Assembly (NCBI RefSeq): GCF_008728195.1
Contig: NZ_CP031598.1
Span: 186,001 to 250,000, forward strand
DNA: 64,000 nucleotides
Origin: Roseovarius indicus
Lineage (GTDB): Bacteria; Pseudomonadota; Alphaproteobacteria; Rhodobacterales; Rhodobacteraceae
Direction of reading: 5' to 3'
A model generated the notes under the pieces. It searched no databases and was not told where the DNA came from. It saw nothing but the letters and a program-made list of their open reading frames with translations. The position numbers were made by a program, and so were the translations under genes. Positions 36,495-52,648 of this stretch are shown piece by piece (within the stretch, counting starts at the first letter, position 1; every line of letters starts with the position of its first letter).

Positions 36495-37559
36495 ATGAGC
36501 CCGCGATACCTCTTCACCTGCCCCGACTCTCCGAAACCATCGGGCGGTGTGGCGGTCGTTTACCAGACCGCGGAGCTGTTGGCCGAGGCGGGCTACGAGA
36601 CGGGTCTGGTGCATAACAGCCCGGGCGCCTGCCATCCGGATTACGCGGTGACCGTGCCCAATTACTACACCCGAGCTATCGCCAGGGTCATGGCCCGTTA
36701 CAGCGGGCGCCTCGGCCGGCTTCGGGCCCTGGTCAACAGGCTGCTGTCCGGCGACTCGGCCAAACGGGGCAAGGCGCTCGACCTGCGCCCCGATGATGTG
36801 ATCGTGATGGGCGAATGGCAGATGCCCGACGTGATGGAGGCATTCCCGCGCCATCGCAAGATCGTCTATGTCCAGAACCCCTTCGCCCATGTCGACGCCC
36901 ATGCCCGCGCGCTTGGCCGCGGGCTCGACCCGGTGGCGCAGATCGACCACTACATCGGCATTTCCGATGCCAACATGAGTGTCTTCGATCTTCTCGGCCT
37001 CGACCGTGTGTCCTATTTTCCGGTCGCGCCCAAGCTCGACCTCTTCCCGTACCGCGAGACCAAGAAGAAACTGGTCACCTACATGCCCCGGAAACGCCCG
37101 CAAGAGGCGCTCGTGGTCGACAACGCCCTGCGCGCCCGCGGCCGGCTGAAGGGCTATGACCTCGTCGCCATCGACGGGGTGCCGCCGGCGAAAGTGGCCG
37201 AGCTTCTCGGCGACTCGCTGATCTTCATCTCCTTTCTCAAGCAGGAGGCGCTCGGCTTCCCCGCGGCCGAGGCCATGTCGGCCGGCTGCATCACCGTCGG
37301 CTTCACCGGCTTCGGCACCGAGGAATATTTCAGCCCCGACACCGGCGTGCCCACGCCAGAGGGCGATCTGCCCGCGCTGGTTCAGGCGACCGAATCGGTC
37401 ATCGCCGAATACGAGTCTTCGCCGGCCCGACTCGATGCCCTCCGCAAGGATGCCTCCGCCTTCGTGCGCGACCGTTACGCCCCCGAGCGGTTCAGGAAGG
37501 GCCTTCTGGAGGCCTGGAAGCAGATCGAAACGGCCCTCGAAAGCTCAAAACGAACCTGA
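36495..37559 (+). CDS. Glycosyltransferase-like protein (GT4/GT-B type)
   Basis: A 354-aa predicted cytosolic GT-B glycosyltransferase. The N-terminal half has SPKPSGGVAVVYQTAELLAE; the C-terminal half has EALGFPAAEAMSAGCITVGF and TEEYF, the acidic E-x7-E donor-binding motif region of GT4-like enzymes. Donor and acceptor are unknown. It lies between rplL and rpoB, interrupting a core gene cluster, and starts 20 bp after the rplL terminator, so its promoter must overlap that hairpin or it relies on read-through. Confidence 0.75.
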   Translation: MSPRYLFTCPDSPKPSGGVAVVYQTAELLAEAGYETGLVHNSPGACHPDYAVTVPNYYTRAIARVMARYSGRLGRLRALVNRLLSGDSAKRGKALDLRPDDVIVMGEWQMPDVMEAFPRHRKIVYVQNPFAHVDAHARALGRGLDPVAQIDHYIGISDANMSVFDLLGLDRVSYFPVAPKLDLFPYRETKKKLVTYMPRKRPQEALVVDNALRARGRLKGYDLVAIDGVPPAKVAELLGDSLIFISFLKQEALGFPAAEAMSAGCITVGFTGFGTEEYFSPDTGVPTPEGDLPALVQATESVIAEYESSPARLDALRKDASAFVRDRYAPERFRKGLLEAWKQIETALESSKRT

Positions 37560-37597
37560 TGGCAAAGAGTAAACTGTTCGTGAGCGAGAAACTGCTC

Positions 37598-37694
37598 TTG
37601 ACGCCCTTGCAGTCGGAACAAATATGATGCTACGAGATCACCTCACTTAACGCATCTTGCCAAACCTGTATGTGCGCAGGTTTGGCTAGGTGCG
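37598..37694 (+). promoter_or_regulatory. rpoB upstream region: promoter-like boxes and leader hairpin
   Basis: TTGACG (37598-37603) is followed after 19 bp by TATGAT (37623-37628), or after 16 bp by AAATAT; spacing is imperfect. Downstream a perfect 10-bp inverted repeat GCCAAACCTG/CAGGTTTGGC (37659-37668, 37677-37686) with an 8-nt loop, extended by CGCA/TGCG, would lie in the rpoB leader. The 255-bp gap holds no ORF. Confidence 0.5.
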
Positions 37695-37814
37695 TTTCGA
37701 TGTCCGAGCGTTCAGCCTGGCACGCTGCACAGGAATGGGACACCGAACCGCCTGAACGGTCACTTCGCCGGTTGCCGCCCCGCGAAGTGGCGTGAGTACA
37801 AGGACAGTCCCCTT

Positions 37815-41951
<4,137 letters not shown>

Positions 41952-41973
41952 CGGCGCTCGTCGGTGAGTTTTG

Positions 41974-42010
41974 CCCACCCTGCGAACCGTAGGGTGGGTG
42001 CCAACCCACC
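41974..42010. repeat. GTAGGGTGGGT repeat between rpoB and rpoC
   Basis: GTAGGGTGGGTGCCAACCCA then CC (41989-42010) is a near-copy of two elements after rpoC (46391 and 46437). It also pairs with an upstream CCCACCCT (41974-41981), so alternative hairpins are possible. A REP-like dispersed element. Confidence 0.7.
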
Positions 42011-42052
42011 GCAGCCGCCGCTCTTCCCCTCACCCGATCAAAGGATTTGAAC

Positions 42053-46297
<4,245 letters not shown>

Positions 46298-46321
46298 GCA
46301 TTGCCCGGTTAGAAACACCAG

Positions 46322-46350
46322 AGGCCCCGCCAACCGGCGGGGCCTTTTTC
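46322..46350 (+). terminator. Terminator of rpoC
   Basis: A 10-bp stem AGGCCCCGCC/GGCGGGGCCT, 4-nt loop, T5 tail; 25 bp after the stop codon. Confidence 0.95.
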
Positions 46351-46390
46351 GTTGTGGGCCAAGGGGTTGAAACCGTGACGTCCCCAACCC

Positions 46391-46457
46391 GTAGGGTGGG
46401 TGAAACCCACCGCCCCGACGCCTGCAAACCACCGTTCTAGGGTGGGTGAAACCCACC
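46391..46457. repeat. Two more GTAGGGTGGGT elements
   Basis: GTAGGGTGGGTGAAACCCAC plus C at 46391-46411 and the same with CT at its first two bases (46437-46457). Each contains a perfect GGTGGGT-GAA-ACCCACC hairpin. They match the copy between rpoB and rpoC. Confidence 0.75.
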
Positions 46458-46483
46458 TCCCCATCCTCTCGAAACCCTAAAAA

Positions 46484-46540
46484 TGTAAAGCACCCTTGAC
46501 ACCGCGCAACTACTCCCCCAAATGTAAAGGACACTTTACA
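46484..46540. promoter_or_regulatory. Two TGTAAAG-N4-CTTTACA operators
   Basis: A perfect palindrome TGTAAAG-GACA-CTTTACA (46523-46540) and a one-mismatch copy TGTAAAG-CACC-CTTGACA (46484-46501), 39 bp apart. The second holds a consensus TTGACA -35 box; the -10 would fall at the edge of the first. The downstream operator ends 14 bp before the start codon. Layout fits autorepression by the XRE protein encoded in the same operon. Confidence 0.65.
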
Positions 46541-46554
46541 AAAACGGGACCCTC

Positions 46555-46926
46555 ATGAAACAGAACCTCGTCCTCCTGGTCCTCGGGCTGGCCGCCTACG
46601 CGGCCACCCTGATCTTCTCGCAAAGGATTCTCGCCACCGCCCCCCACGGCGCCACCGCCGGCATTCTCCTCTCCCTCGCCCCCATGCTGCCCGCCATCTT
46701 CATCTGTGCCGTCATCATCCGCACCATCCGTCATCTCGACGAAATGCAGCGCAAGCTGCAATTCGAGGCGCTGGCCTTCGCCTTCGCGGGCACGGCGCTC
46801 CTCACCTTCGGCTACGGTTTCCTCGAAGGGGCGGGCCTGCCGACGCTGTCGATGTTCGTGGTCTGGCCGCTGATGGCGGCGCTCTGGGTCGTCGGCACCA
46901 TCATCGGCCGAATCCGATACGGATGA
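46555..46926 (+). CDS. Four-helix membrane protein paired with XRE regulator
   Basis: A 123-aa protein with four predicted membrane helices (about 4-23, 32-57, 68-88, 96-117) and the connecting loop IRHLDEMQRKLQFEALAFAFAG between helices 2 and 3. I do not recognise a named family, but small membrane proteins of this kind are frequently paired with a 65-70-aa XRE regulator. It overlaps that gene by an ATGA junction. Function unknown. Confidence 0.75.
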   Translation: MKQNLVLLVLGLAAYAATLIFSQRILATAPHGATAGILLSLAPMLPAIFICAVIIRTIRHLDEMQRKLQFEALAFAFAGTALLTFGYGFLEGAGLPTLSMFVVWPLMAALWVVGTIIGRIRYG

Positions 46927-47120
46927 AGAACCGCATCCAGGATCTGCGCCGCCAGCGCGGCTGGTCGCAAGCCGACCTTGCCAGCCAGCTCGGCGTCTCC
47001 CGCCAGACGGTCAACGCCCTCGAACGCGGCCGCTACGACCCCAGCCTGCCGCTGGCCTTCACCATCGCCCGCGTGCTCGGCGAAAGCATCGAGGATATCT
47101 TCCAGCCCGATCCCGAATAG
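46923..47120 (+). CDS. Small XRE-family transcriptional regulator
   Basis: A 65-aa protein that is essentially one helix-turn-helix: MKNRIQDLRRQRGWSQADLA then SQLGVSRQTVNALERGRYDP. The recognition helix SRQTVNALE is of the Cro/YozG group. It has no sensor domain, so the adjacent membrane protein may modulate it. Likely binds the palindromes upstream of the pair. The start overlaps the upstream stop (ATGA). Confidence 0.9.
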   Translation: MKNRIQDLRRQRGWSQADLASQLGVSRQTVNALERGRYDPSLPLAFTIARVLGESIEDIFQPDPE

Positions 47121-47173
47121 CGCGCAACGCCCGGCGCCTTAACCCGGCCCCGCGCGCGGCCCGTCGGCGAAAA

Positions 47174-47214
47174 ACACCGACAAAATACCGACGTTATACC
47201 GACGCGATACCGAC
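47174..47214. repeat. Four 11-bp tandem units ending CCGAC
   Basis: CCGAC recurs at 47177, 47188, 47199 and 47210, an exact 11-bp period; three of the four read ATACCGAC. It is in the 150-bp gap between the converging XRE and map genes. A GTCGG at about 47163 could pair with any of them. Confidence 0.65.
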
Positions 47215-47270
47215 ATCGGGTTTTGCCGTGTTTTCAAGGAATTAACCGTGATTCGCCAAAGATGCGCGGT

Positions 47271-48125
47271 TCAGCCCCAGGTCGGGTGAAATTTACCCGC
47301 CGGTGACAGGGTAAAAATCTCGCAGCCGTCCGCCGTCACCCCGATGGAATGCTCGAACTGCGCCGACAGCGACTTGTCCCGCGTGATCGCCGTCCAGTCA
47401 TCCGACAGCACCTTGGTCTCCGGCCGCCCGAGGTTCACCATCGGCTCGATGGTAAAGAACATGCCTTCTTCCAGCACGGGGCCCGTTCCGGGCCGGCCAT
47501 AGTGCAGCACGTTGGGCGGCGCATGGAACACCCGGCCCAGCCCGTGACCGCAGAAGTCCCTGACAACGCTCATCTTGTGACCCTCGACGAAGGTCTGGAT
47601 CGCGTGGCCGATATCGCCGAACGTGTTGCCCGGCTTCACCGCCTCGATCCCCTTCATGAGGCTGTCATGCGTCACCTGCATCAGCCGCTCGGCATAGGGT
47701 TTCGGCTGGCCCGCCACGAACATCCGGCTGGTGTCGCCATACCATCCGTCGACGATCACCGTGACGTCGATATTCAGGATATCGCCATCCATCAGCGTGT
47801 CATCGGTGCGCCGGTTGGTGTCGTTCTTCCACTTCGGCAGCTTGCTGCCCGGAATCCCGTGGCAAACCACGTGGTTGACGCTGATACAACTGGCGTGCTG
47901 ATAGCCCTTGTACCCGATCGTCGCCGACGTGGCCCCGGCCTTGTTTACATGGGCCTCGATCATCCGATCCAGCTCGCCGGTTGTCTGTCCGACCGCCACA
48001 TGCGGCGCCAGGTCGTCGAGGATTTGCGCGGCCAGCTCGCCGGCCTTGTGCATGCCGGCAAAATCGGCCCGCTCATGAATGCGGATCCCGTCGCGTGTCA
48101 GTTTGCCGCGATGTTCATTCTTCAC
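47271..48125 (-). CDS. map: Methionine aminopeptidase, type I
   Basis: A 284-aa metallopeptidase that removes the initiator Met. All metal ligands are present: Asp in NIDVTVIVDGWYGDTSRMF (two), His in GHGLGRVFH, Glu in FTIEPMVN and in FEHSIGVT. I chose GTG at 48125, since GGGAG lies at ideal spacing; an ATG 18 codons earlier adds basic residues not seen in the family. The frame shows a short N-terminal extension relative to E. coli Map. Confidence 0.95.
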   Translation of the reverse strand: MKNEHRGKLTRDGIRIHERADFAGMHKAGELAAQILDDLAPHVAVGQTTGELDRMIEAHVNKAGATSATIGYKGYQHASCISVNHVVCHGIPGSKLPKWKNDTNRRTDDTLMDGDILNIDVTVIVDGWYGDTSRMFVAGQPKPYAERLMQVTHDSLMKGIEAVKPGNTFGDIGHAIQTFVEGHKMSVVRDFCGHGLGRVFHAPPNVLHYGRPGTGPVLEEGMFFTIEPMVNLGRPETKVLSDDWTAITRDKSLSAQFEHSIGVTADGCEIFTLSPAGKFHPTWG

Positions 48126-48262
48126 GGTTGGCTCCCGTAACTTACCGTTTCGCCTTCTATTTATGACACTTGAGCGCAATGTGCCAGAGGCGCCGCCTGC
48201 GTCCTTCTGAACCCCGCCATTCCAGTGTAATCTGTCACCATTATTTTGAAACAGGTAGTGTC

Positions 48263-48916
48263 ATGAACAGAGTCTCCAAGCTATTCCCCCTGTTGGCCAC
48301 CTCGATCGTGATTTCGGCGGCAGACCGGGCCACAGCCTCCGACTGCCTCGCCGAGGTCCGTGCCCTCTGGGATGAGGGCGCCCCCCTCGACGCCTTCCAG
48401 CGCCCGCCGCACGAGAACACCAACACCGTGCGCGACGCTAACGGAACCGTAACCGAAATCTACGACTCCATCATTGAAACACCCCTGCGCACCATCGCCG
48501 GAATACGTGGCACCCATATGACGCTGGCCATCGACAACGACGTCTGGACAGGCCCCGGCGTTAACGGTCCGTGGACCCCGCAACAGGGCTTCACCGGCGA
48601 TCGCCGGGCCCAGTACAATGCCGACCGCCTGCAGCGCCAGGCGAACCTCACCGATGTCGCCTGCCACGGCACGGTCGATGTCGAGGGCGCCAGCTACCTC
48701 TCCTATAGCTTCACCACCAAGTCCGACCCCGACGAAGAAATGGGCGGCCTGTGGTACGGCTCCTCCGACACGGTCTACATCGACCCCGGCACGCGGCAGG
48801 TGATGATCTGGGAAATGGGCAACTTCGTGTCGTCCTGGGCACCGGCGCCCACCGGCGAGCATCACCGCGTGGTCTTCACCTACGACCCGTCGATCAAGAT
48901 CCTGCGACCGGGGTGA
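48263..48916 (+). CDS. Secreted protein of unknown function
   Basis: A 217-aa protein with a Sec signal peptide (about 1-26, ending TATASD-like; the sequence reads RATAS before DCLAEV). The mature part has two Cys (DCLAEV and VACHGT) that could form a disulfide in the periplasm, and many beta-strand-like segments. I recognise no family. Its last 23 bases overlap the 3' end of sfsA on the other strand. Divergent from map. Confidence 0.7.
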   Translation: MNRVSKLFPLLATSIVISAADRATASDCLAEVRALWDEGAPLDAFQRPPHENTNTVRDANGTVTEIYDSIIETPLRTIAGIRGTHMTLAIDNDVWTGPGVNGPWTPQQGFTGDRRAQYNADRLQRQANLTDVACHGTVDVEGASYLSYSFTTKSDPDEEMGGLWYGSSDTVYIDPGTRQVMIWEMGNFVSSWAPAPTGEHHRVVFTYDPSIKILRPG

Positions 48917-49613
48917 ATGCCAACGGCCCGGCCACCTCCACCGCCTCCGGCGTGATGGCACAGCCAAGGCAGATCGTCTCCACCCCCGCCTCCCGCGCCG
49001 CGGCAAAGGCCGCGGCATAGGCCGGGTCGATATCCGCGGCCAGCGTGACATCGGCGCAATCCGTCCTCTGCACCAGGAACAGCATCACCGCCCGGTGCCC
49101 CGCCCGCGCCATTTCCGCCAGTTCCAGCAGATGCTTGCGCCCCCGCGCAGTCACGCTGTCGGGAAACTCCGCCAGCCCCGCCTGCCGCGACAGCGTCACC
49201 GACTTCACCTCGACATAGGCATCCGGCAACCCGTTCTCCTGCAACAGAAAATCGATCCGGCTGCCGGCCCCGTACTTCCGCTCGGGCAGCACCGTGCCAT
49301 AGGCCGCCAGCCCCGGCACCGCCCGCGCCTCAAGCGCCGCCTTAAGCGCGCGGTTCGGCAAGCCGGTATCGACCCCGGTGAAATGCCCGTCGCGGTGCTC
49401 AACCAGCCGCCAGCCGTATCTCAGCTTCTTCTTCGGGTCGTCATTGGGCTCGACCCAGATCCGCATCCCCGGCTCCGCAAGCCCCATCATCGACCCTGGA
49501 TTGGCGCAATGCGCCACCACCTCGCGCCCATCCGCCTCCAGCCGGATGTCGGCCAGGAAGCGTTTGTACCGGCGAAGAAGCCGCGCCGGCTCAAGAGGGG
49601 TTTGAAAGCGCAT
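48894..49613 (-). CDS. sfsA: Sugar fermentation stimulation protein SfsA (predicted nuclease)
   Basis: A 239-aa SfsA: N-terminal OB-like part (RRYKRFLADIRLEADGREVVAHCANPGSMMGL) and C-terminal PD-(D/E)xK-like domain (GSRIDFLL, VEVKSVTL, RGRKHLLELAEM). Proposed to be a DNA/RNA nuclease; physiological role is unclear. Start ATG 49613. The C-terminus overlaps the convergent secreted-protein gene by 23 bp. Divergent from the MoCF gene. Confidence 0.92.
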   Translation of the reverse strand: MRFQTPLEPARLLRRYKRFLADIRLEADGREVVAHCANPGSMMGLAEPGMRIWVEPNDDPKKKLRYGWRLVEHRDGHFTGVDTGLPNRALKAALEARAVPGLAAYGTVLPERKYGAGSRIDFLLQENGLPDAYVEVKSVTLSRQAGLAEFPDSVTARGRKHLLELAEMARAGHRAVMLFLVQRTDCADVTLAADIDPAYAAAFAAAREAGVETICLGCAITPEAVEVAGPLAFTPVAGS

Positions 49614-49661
49614 GTCGCAGGGCCTATACCGATCTGACGACCCATTCAAGAAAGGCCGCCG

Positions 49662-50384
49662 ATGCCCAACCCCACCGCCGCCATGCTCGTCATCGGGGAT
49701 GAAATCCTCTCGGGCCGCACACGCGATGCCAACATGCACCACTTGGCGAACGTGCTGACGGAACGCGGCATCGACCTCAAGGAAGTGCGTGTGGTCAGCG
49801 ATGACCCCGACGCCATCACCGACGCCGTCAAGGCGCTGTCGCAGGCCTATGACCACCTCTTCACCTCCGGCGGCATCGGCCCCACCCATGACGACATCAC
49901 CGCCGACAACGTCGCCCGCGCCTTCGACACCCCGATCGATGTGCGCGACGACGCCCGCGCCCTGCTTGAGGCGCATTACCAGAAAAGCGGCCAGTCCCTG
50001 AACGACGCCCGCCTGCGCATGGCCCGCATCCCCGAGGGCGCAACGCTCATCGACAACCCGGTCAGCATCGCGCCGGGCTTCACGCTGGGCAACGTCCATG
50101 TCATGGCCGGCGTGCCCCGCATCTTCGAGGCGATGCTGGAAAGCGTGTTGCCCAAGCTGACCGGCGGCTCGCCCGTGCTGTCCCAAACGCTGCAGATCAT
50201 GCGCCCCGAGGGCGATATCGCGGGCCCGCTGGCCGATCTCGCGGCGCGCTATCCCGATCTCTCGATGGGCTCCTACCCATTCCAGCGCGAGGGAGCCTTT
50301 GGCGCCCACGTGGTCCTGCGCGGCACCGATCCCGAACGGCTCGACGCCGCGATGGCCGAACTGCGGAAGGCCTTCCCCGAATGA
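49662..50384 (+). CDS. Molybdopterin-binding (CinA N-domain) protein
   Basis: A 240-aa MoCF-domain protein. The N-terminal MLVIGDEILSGRTRDANMHH and FTSGGIGPTHDDITADNVA motifs mark the CinA N-terminal/COG1058 domain. It lacks the C-terminal CinA amidase domain (pncC), so it is a stand-alone form. CinA-type domains act as ADP-ribose or FAD pyrophosphatases; function here inferred. It overlaps the GNAT gene by ATGA. Confidence 0.88.
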   Translation: MPNPTAAMLVIGDEILSGRTRDANMHHLANVLTERGIDLKEVRVVSDDPDAITDAVKALSQAYDHLFTSGGIGPTHDDITADNVARAFDTPIDVRDDARALLEAHYQKSGQSLNDARLRMARIPEGATLIDNPVSIAPGFTLGNVHVMAGVPRIFEAMLESVLPKLTGGSPVLSQTLQIMRPEGDIAGPLADLAARYPDLSMGSYPFQREGAFGAHVVLRGTDPERLDAAMAELRKAFPE

Positions 50385-51115
50385 TCCCCGACATCGAAAC
50401 CCTTTATGGCGTGATCGACGCCACATGGGCCCCGGCCGCCATGACGCAGGCCGGCCCCTGGACCATCCGCGAAGGGCAGGGCGGCGGCCAGCGCGTCTCG
50501 GCCGCCACCGCGAACGGCCCGGTCACCGAAGCCGACCTGCCCCAGGCCGAAGAGGCCATGCGCGCCCTCGGCCAGACGCCGCTCTTCATGATCCGCAAGG
50601 GCGACGACGATCTCGACACCATGCTCGCCGGGCGTGGCTACAAGGTCGTCGATCCCGTGAACCTGTGGATCGGAAAGGCCCAGCCGCTCGCCGACGAGGC
50701 CGGCCCCCGCGGCAAGGCCTACGCCGTGTGGGAGCCATTGGCGATACAGGTCGACATGTGGGCCGACGGCGGTATCGGCCCCGGGCGGATCGCGGTGATG
50801 CACCGGGTCGAAAGCCCCAAGACCTCGATCATCGGCCGGTTCGAACACACCCCCGCCGCCACCGCCTTCGTCGGCCTGCACGCGGGCGTGGCGATGATCC
50901 ATGCCCTCGAAGTACCCGAGGCGCTCCGCCGCAAGGGAGTCGCCGTGCGTGTCTGCCGTCAGGCGGCGCTCTGGTCGGTACAGAACGGCGGCACCTGGAT
51001 CTCGGCCCTTTGCACTCAGGCCAACACCGGGGCCAATGCCCTCTACTCTTCCCTCGGCCTCGGGGTTGTGGGACAGTATCACTACCGCAAAGCACAGGAA
51101 GACAGCGCCTCATGA
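50381..51115 (+). CDS. GNAT-family N-acetyltransferase
   Basis: A 244-aa protein with a C-terminal GNAT core: VGLHAGVAMIHALEVPEALRRKGVAVRVCRQAALW includes the acetyl-CoA loop (motif A, R-R-K-G-V-A) and CTQANTGANALYSSLGL the motif B. The N-terminal half (ITEADLPQAEEAM-like) is a degenerate GNAT-like domain. Acceptor unknown. It is the middle gene of a tightly coupled trio with ATGA overlaps on both sides. Confidence 0.82.
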   Translation: MIPDIETLYGVIDATWAPAAMTQAGPWTIREGQGGGQRVSAATANGPVTEADLPQAEEAMRALGQTPLFMIRKGDDDLDTMLAGRGYKVVDPVNLWIGKAQPLADEAGPRGKAYAVWEPLAIQVDMWADGGIGPGRIAVMHRVESPKTSIIGRFEHTPAATAFVGLHAGVAMIHALEVPEALRRKGVAVRVCRQAALWSVQNGGTWISALCTQANTGANALYSSLGLGVVGQYHYRKAQEDSAS

Positions 51116-51684
51116 GCCAAGACGATCAGCCCACCGCCCTCGATCTGCCGATGGTCGACCCGCTGCCGCCCGAGACGCAGAAATATTTCGACGTCTGCAT
51201 GGACAAGCTGGGCATGGTGCCGAACGTGCTGAAGGCCTATGCCTTCGACATCGACAAGCTCAACGCTTTCACGGCCATGTATAACGACCTCATGCTGGCC
51301 GATAGCGGGCTCACGAAGCTCGAGCGCGAGATGATCGCGGTGGTTGTCTCCTCCATCAACCGTTGCTGGTACTGCCAGGTGGCCCACGGCGCCGCCGTAC
51401 GCGCCCTGTCGGGCAAGCCGGAACTGGGCGAGGCGATGGTGATGAACTGGCGCATGGCCGATCTCGACGACAAGCAGACCGCCATGCTGAGCTTCGCCGA
51501 GAAGGTGACCAAGGCCAGCGCCGAGGTGACAGAGGACGACCGACAAACCCTGCGCGACGCGGGCTTCACCGACCGCGATATCTGGGATATTGCCAGCGTC
51601 GTCGGCTTCTTCTCCATGTCGAACCGCGTCGCCAGCGCCACGGGCATGCAGCCCAACGCCGAATATCACGCGCAGGCGCGCTGA
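51112..51684 (+). CDS. AhpD/carboxymuconolactone decarboxylase-family peroxidase-like protein
   Basis: A 190-aa all-helical protein of the AhpD-like 'peroxidase-related' group. The redox motif is CWYC at 85-88 with His92 (CQVAH), the canonical CxxC...H relay for peroxide reduction. Substrate/reductant unknown. It overlaps the GNAT gene stop (ATGA), so it is translationally coupled and probably the third gene of the operon. Confidence 0.9.
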   Translation: MSQDDQPTALDLPMVDPLPPETQKYFDVCMDKLGMVPNVLKAYAFDIDKLNAFTAMYNDLMLADSGLTKLEREMIAVVVSSINRCWYCQVAHGAAVRALSGKPELGEAMVMNWRMADLDDKQTAMLSFAEKVTKASAEVTEDDRQTLRDAGFTDRDIWDIASVVGFFSMSNRVASATGMQPNAEYHAQAR

Positions 51685-51689
51685 GCCTT

Positions 51690-52643
51690 TTGGAGGGCCT
51701 GGCGCGTCTCCTTGTCCTGTTTCCGATCCTGATCGGGGGCGCCGGGATGGCGTCGGCGCTCGACCTGACCGTGCCGGGCGAGGCCGAGCTGACCCGTAAA
51801 GAGCAAAGCGCGGCGGGCTCCTACCTGCTTCCGACCGGCCCCTTTTCCGATGGCCAGGTCCCCTCGATCGATGTCGAAGGCCTCGTTTCCCGACAGGCCT
51901 GGCGGATCGAGGGCGAGGCGCTGACAACGCTCAAGCTTCTCGTGCCGCTGCGCGATCAGCTGACGGAGGAAGGCTACGAGATCCTCCTCGATTGTGCCGA
52001 CCGTGAATGCGGCGGGTTCGATTTCCGCTTCAACACCGAAATCCTGCCCGCTCCGGACATGTTCGTCGACCTGTTCGATTTCCGTTTCCTCTCGGCGCGG
52101 AAAACCGATGGGCCAAGCGCCGAATACGTCTCCTGCCTTGTCAGTGTGACCGGGCAGACGGGCTATCTGCAACTTGTCACCGTCGGCGGCGGCGAAGCCC
52201 CCAAGGTCGAGATCGGCGCGGTCGATACGGCGTCACCCGCCAGCCCGCCGCTCCCGGCCGGGACGGCCGATATCGTCGACCAGTTGCGGTCGCAGGGCCA
52301 CGTCGTGTTGCCCGACCTGGTGTTCGACAGCGGCTCGTCGGCCCTGGCGGAAGGATCCTACGACTCCCTGGCCGCGCTGGCCGGGTTTCTCAACGAGGAT
52401 GCCTCGCGCCGCATCGCGCTCGTAGGCCACACCGACACCGTGGGCGGGCTCGACACCAATGTCGCCCTGTCCCGCCGCCGGGCCGCCTCGGTGCTCGAGC
52501 GGCTCGTGTCCCGCTACGAGGTGCCGCGCGCCCAGATGGAATCGAACGGGATGGGCTACCTCTCCCCCGTCGCGCCAAACACCACGGAAGCAGGCCGCGA
52601 GGCGAACCGCCGGGTCGAGGCCGTGCTTCTGAACACCGAGTGA
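51690..52643 (+). CDS. OmpA-family secreted protein
   Basis: A 317-aa protein with an N-terminal signal peptide (LARLLVLFPILIGGAGMASA) and a C-terminal OmpA/MotB peptidoglycan-binding domain (about 205-312: FDSGSSALAEGS, ALVGHTDTVGG, NVALSRRRAASVLERL, NRRVE). It has an unassigned middle domain with a CADREC pair of Cys. I chose TTG 51690, because an ATG 19 codons later would remove most of the signal peptide. Predicted outer-membrane or periplasmic, anchored to the cell wall. Confidence 0.8.
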   Translation: MEGLARLLVLFPILIGGAGMASALDLTVPGEAELTRKEQSAAGSYLLPTGPFSDGQVPSIDVEGLVSRQAWRIEGEALTTLKLLVPLRDQLTEEGYEILLDCADRECGGFDFRFNTEILPAPDMFVDLFDFRFLSARKTDGPSAEYVSCLVSVTGQTGYLQLVTVGGGEAPKVEIGAVDTASPASPPLPAGTADIVDQLRSQGHVVLPDLVFDSGSSALAEGSYDSLAALAGFLNEDASRRIALVGHTDTVGGLDTNVALSRRRAASVLERLVSRYEVPRAQMESNGMGYLSPVAPNTTEAGREANRRVEAVLLNTE

Positions 52644-52648
52644 GCGCC

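Noticed and set aside
47174..47214. CRISPR-like array
   Set aside because: Units are 11 bp with no spacers of constant length and no cas genes.
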